Source of the DNA: Aquifex aeolicus
GTDB taxonomy: Bacteria > Aquificota > Aquificia > Aquificales > Aquificaceae
Assembly: GCA_015661465.1 (NCBI GenBank)
Contig: DQVZ01000021.1
Span: 1 to 25,848, forward strand
Direction of reading: 5' to 3'
DNA length: 25,848 bases
Part shown: one piece after another, positions 23,377 through 25,848 of the stretch
How positions within the stretch are numbered: position 1 is the stretch's first letter
How the letters are laid out: each line of letters begins with the position of its first letter
The notes under the pieces: generated by a model
The model's database searches: none
Told to the model about the DNA's origin: nothing
The model's input: only the letters and a program-made list of their open reading frames with translations
Translations under genes and position numbers: made by a program

Positions 23377-23950
23377 GTCTCTTATATATCTCATTAACCT
23401 GTTTTAAGGTTTCATCAAAACTCTTTGAGTTATCAATTACAAAATCCGCATACTTTACCTTTTCATCAATCGGCATTTGATTTTTCCAGCGTCTCTCGAA
23501 ATCTTCTTCAGACATTCCTCTCTTTAAAGCTCTCTCTTTGCAGACCTCATAGGGTGCCCATACTACTATCAGCTTATCGTAATTCTTATAAGTACCTTTT
23601 TCAACAAGCAAGGCAGCTTCGAGTATAAAAATAGAATTTTCAGGTAGGGTTTTCAGAATTTCATCTATTTCCTTGTAAAGTGCTTTATGGGTTATGTTCT
23701 CAAGGATTTGTAGTTTTTCCTTATTCGTGAAAACAATTCGAGCGAGCTTTTTTCTGTCTATGTTTCCTTCTTTGTCAAGAATCTCTTCTCCGAAAACCTT
23801 TAAAACTTCTTTGTAAACCGGATGAACCTTTTTATAGAAGGAATGTATAAGTTTATCCGCATCAAGAACATAAGCTCCCAATTTTTTAAACATTTGGGCA
23901 ACTGTAGACTTTCCGCAACCTATGTTTCCCGTAAGACCTACTTTTTTCAT
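23360..23950 (-). CDS. coaE: Dephospho-CoA kinase
   Basis: Last step of coenzyme A synthesis: phosphorylates the ribose 3'-OH of dephospho-CoA. ATG 23950 overlaps the lpxI stop as ATGA and gives 196 aa (MKKVGLTGNIGCGKST); a GTG at 23959 is in frame but unnecessary. The P-loop is GNIGCGKST (8-16). LDADKLIH holds the substrate-binding Asp, and the CoA-domain motif LILEAALLVEKG-like stretch (FILEAALLVEKGTYKNYD) and lid RALKRGMSEEDFERRWKNQ follow. Length is normal. Confidence 0.95.
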   Translation of the reverse strand: MKKVGLTGNIGCGKSTVAQMFKKLGAYVLDADKLIHSFYKKVHPVYKEVLKVFGEEILDKEGNIDRKKLARIVFTNKEKLQILENITHKALYKEIDEILKTLPENSIFILEAALLVEKGTYKNYDKLIVVWAPYEVCKERALKRGMSEEDFERRWKNQMPIDEKVKYADFVIDNSKSFDETLKQVNEIYKRLIEDP

Positions 23951-24735
23951 AGTCCCCACACCGCTATCTTAAAACGGTCTGAAAGTTTTAGAAAATTATC
24001 CTTATCCACGATAAATACTTTTCCCGCCTCTAGAAATAAAGCTTTAGCACCTATTTCTTTCATAACCTTCAATGTATCTTCCCCTACCGTGGGAACGTCT
24101 ATTCTAAAGTCTTGTTTTTTCCTAGCCACCTTTACCACCACGGTTCCCTTCCCCGCTATCTTACCAGCTCTCTTTATGGTTTCTTGGGTTCCCTCCATTG
24201 CCTCCACCGCAACAACTGCTTTGTTTTTAATTACTATAGTTTGTCCTATATCCATGGAAGCGATTTCCTTAGCGATACCAAAACCCCATTTTCCCTCCTC
24301 AAGGGTGTTTTTATCGGGCAATATTCTATTCATTTGACCTTTCTCTGCCAGTAGATGTTTAAGGTAGGGTTTGGGGTCTATAAATCGGAAACCTTTTTCC
24401 TCTAAAAAGTCCATAAATACCCTCACAAGTGTTTCCGGTTTCCTGTCTTTTGCCTTTCTGAGGAGGTTTATAGCCGTTAAATCCGTTTTCAGGATATCCG
24501 AGTATATGAGTTTATGTTCAAATTTTCCCAATATAACTATTGAGCCTGCTTCTTCCTTTTCAAGGATTTTTATCAGTTTCCCCACTTTCCCAAGAGGCAG
24601 TACATAATCTGTTTTAAAGTCGGTAATCCTTTCTATTCCTATAGTTATTACTTCTTCACCTTTTTTGATAACAGAGTTTCTAAATTCCTGAGGAAGTTTT
24701 CCTGAACCCGCTATCAGAGCTATTTTCCCATTCAC
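23947..24735 (-). CDS. lpxI: LpxI, UDP-2,3-diacylglucosamine pyrophosphatase
   Basis: Lipid A synthesis: hydrolyses UDP-2,3-diacylglucosamine to lipid X and UMP. It is the unrelated replacement for LpxH in many Gram-negatives. 262 aa, starting at GTG 24735. The N-terminal domain has IALIAGSGKLPQEF and SIVILGKFEHK. The C-terminal domain (formerly DUF1009) has DIGQTIVIKNKAVVAVEAMEG, GTVVVKVARKKQDF and RIDVPTVG with Asp213, the residue matching the catalytic-site Asp of Caulobacter LpxI. Its presence implies an LPS-bearing outer membrane. It diverges from the RNase E/G gene over about 27 bases and is coupled to coaE. Confidence 0.93.
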   Translation of the reverse strand: MNGKIALIAGSGKLPQEFRNSVIKKGEEVITIGIERITDFKTDYVLPLGKVGKLIKILEKEEAGSIVILGKFEHKLIYSDILKTDLTAINLLRKAKDRKPETLVRVFMDFLEEKGFRFIDPKPYLKHLLAEKGQMNRILPDKNTLEEGKWGFGIAKEIASMDIGQTIVIKNKAVVAVEAMEGTQETIKRAGKIAGKGTVVVKVARKKQDFRIDVPTVGEDTLKVMKEIGAKALFLEAGKVFIVDKDNFLKLSDRFKIAVWGL

Positions 24736-24765
24736 CTTAATTATTAGAGTTTAAAATATCTATTG
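24736..24765. promoter_or_regulatory. Divergent promoter region lpxI/RNase E-G gene
   Basis: Toward the RNase gene, TAAAAT (24752-24757) ends 8 bases before GTG 24766. Toward lpxI, TAATAA (24746-24741) ends 5 bases before GTG 24735. The sequence AATATCTATTG (24755-24765) also occurs in the htpX leader at 17461-17471. No SD is seen for either gene. Confidence 0.35.
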
Positions 24766-25848
24766 GTGTTTAGCGAAGTCGAGATTTTTATCAGTGCAAG
24801 TGAAAACTTAGTGTTTACTGCTGTAGTATCCAATAACAAAGTTATAGACTTAAAAGCCGAAAGAAGAAATGAACGAAAACTTATCGGTTCAATATTTAAG
24901 GGTATTGTTAAAAAAGTTTGCAAGAGTTTAGACGGATATTTTATAGATATAGGTCTTGATAAGGAAGCTTTTCTCCAGGAAAAGGATGTCTGTAGGAAAT
25001 TAAAAGTAGGTGATACAGTAATAGTTCAATTAAAAAGGAAAGATACGGAGTTAAAGGGTGCAAAGGCTACGTGTAAAATCAGTATACCTGGGAAGTACTT
25101 GGTATACTTTCCAGAAACCGGAAAGCTAAAAATTTCGGGGAGATTGAAAAATTTTCCTTATGCGGATGAACTGAAAAAGCTTATAGGAAAGGAGTTAAAA
25201 GAACGGGAAGGGGTGATAATAAGAGCTTCCGCCATAAGGGCAAAGGAAGGAGAAATTTTAGGAGAACTGAACAGTTTAAGAAATGTTTGGAGAAGTATCC
25301 TTGAAAGAGAGAAAAAGACTTGCAAAGGAATTCTGTATGAGGAAATCCCTACTTATGCGAGAGTAATAAGAGACTACTGGAGTTTCATAAAGGAAATCTG
25401 CGTGGACAATGCAGATATATGGAAGGAGATACACGATTTATTCGGTAAGGATATAAGGGATAAATTAAGATTCAGTAGAGACCTTGATAAGCTGACGAAG
25501 AAATTCTCTATATACCAACTTCTCTCTAAACTCCTTTCAAAATATGTCTGGCTGAAAGGGGGAGGATTTATAGTAATAGAACAAACTGAGGCTATGGTGG
25601 TAATTGATGTAAATAGCGGTGAAGGTTGCGGAGAATCTTTAGAAGAAAATGCCTTCAAAACTAATATTGAAGCCCTTGAAGAGATAGCCCGTCAAATTAA
25701 GCTCAGGAATCTTGCGGGTATGATTGTAATAGATTTAATAGATTTAAAAAGGGAGGAGAATAGAAAAAAACTGCTGAAGGAAGCAGAGAGGATTTTTAGA
25801 AACGAAAACCTTAAAGTAAAAATTTACGGTATAACAAAACTGGGACTT
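24766..25848 (+). CDS. rng: Ribonuclease E/G family endoribonuclease (5' part only)
   Basis: Partial gene running off the right edge; 361 codons are visible. It starts at GTG 24766, with TTG 24763 as an alternative directly before it; an in-frame stop lies at 24745. An N-terminal S1 RNA-binding domain (about 37-85: IGSIFKGIVKKV, GYFIDIGLDKEAFL) is followed by the RNase H-like and 5'-sensor region. The catalytic metal ligands are Asp281 in VVIDVNSGE and Asp323 in GMIVIDLIDLK. Their spacing is 42, close to the 43 of E. coli RNase E Asp303/Asp346. The zinc-link CPxC motif would lie beyond the window. Whether it is RNase E or the shorter RNase G cannot be decided without the C-terminus. It processes rRNA and starts mRNA decay. 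Confidence 0.93.
   Translation, partial: MFSEVEIFISASENLVFTAVVSNNKVIDLKAERRNERKLIGSIFKGIVKKVCKSLDGYFIDIGLDKEAFLQEKDVCRKLKVGDTVIVQLKRKDTELKGAKATCKISIPGKYLVYFPETGKLKISGRLKNFPYADELKKLIGKELKEREGVIIRASAIRAKEGEILGELNSLRNVWRSILEREKKTCKGILYEEIPTYARVIRDYWSFIKEICVDNADIWKEIHDLFGKDIRDKLRFSRDLDKLTKKFSIYQLLSKLLSKYVWLKGGGFIVIEQTEAMVVIDVNSGEGCGESLEENAFKTNIEALEEIARQIKLRNLAGMIVIDLIDLKREENRKKLLKEAERIFRNENLKVKIYGITKLGL

Noticed and set aside
23822..24607. Plus-strand open frames of up to 171 aa
   Set aside because: They are antisense to coaE and lpxI, which both have complete family motifs.
25374..25658. 94-aa minus-strand open frame
   Set aside because: It is Ser-rich and antisense to the catalytic region of the RNase E/G gene, including Asp281.
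1..25848. CRISPR arrays, insertion sequences, attachment sites
   Set aside because: I saw no regularly spaced repeats, transposase motifs or integrase genes, and no region of clearly foreign composition.

Overview
The window looks like a stretch of the chromosome of a hyperthermophilic member of the Aquificota, most probably Aquifex aeolicus or a very close relative. Three things point there. The proteins are rich in Lys, Glu, Ile and Tyr and compact for their families. FabG, ACP and Era read like the A. aeolicus proteins. The histidine-phosphatase gene is of the PspA type known from Hydrogenobacter and Aquifex. Coding density is extreme. I see no mobile element, CRISPR array, tRNA or rRNA, and no clear intrinsic terminator.

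Layout, left to right. (1) The 5' end of flgH (flagellar L-ring lipoprotein, minus strand) diverges from a fatty-acid operon fabG-acpP-fabF-maf. (2) On the minus strand lie lysS, a lysyl-tRNA synthetase with what looks like a second OB-fold, and a small membrane-protein gene. They diverge from ubiD-radC-modA. (3) A small helical-protein gene (minus) diverges from dcd-pabC-like-(exported 92 aa)-hpf-secF-pilD, a chain joined mostly by 4-base stop/start overlaps. (4) A 115-bp non-coding gap at 12078-12192 holds unexplained structure. After it come dusB and a small membrane-protein gene (minus), which diverge from fliH-fliI. (5) A small helical-protein gene (minus) diverges from an IclR-type regulator, followed by era and, after a 118-bp structured leader, htpX. 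(6) A run pspA-TPR-exbB/tolQ-exbD/tolR-elyC-like reads as an envelope module. (7) coaE and lpxI (minus) diverge from a truncated rng/rne gene at the right edge.

The genes cover housekeeping functions: lipid and lipid A synthesis, tRNA charging and modification, ribosome assembly and hibernation, protein export, type IV pilin processing, the flagellar export ATPase and membrane quality control. Two architectural themes stand out. Many neighbouring genes share 4-base ATGA/GTGA/TTGA junctions, implying translational coupling. Divergent genes are separated by only 14-58 bp, with -10-like hexamers about 7-13 bases before each start and usually no Shine-Dalgarno sequence, suggesting leaderless or nearly leaderless mRNAs. 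The points most worth following are the tandem-OB LysRS, the TPR/ExbBD/ElyC module, the symmetric flgH/fabG promoter, the 12.1-kb intergenic element and the htpX leader.
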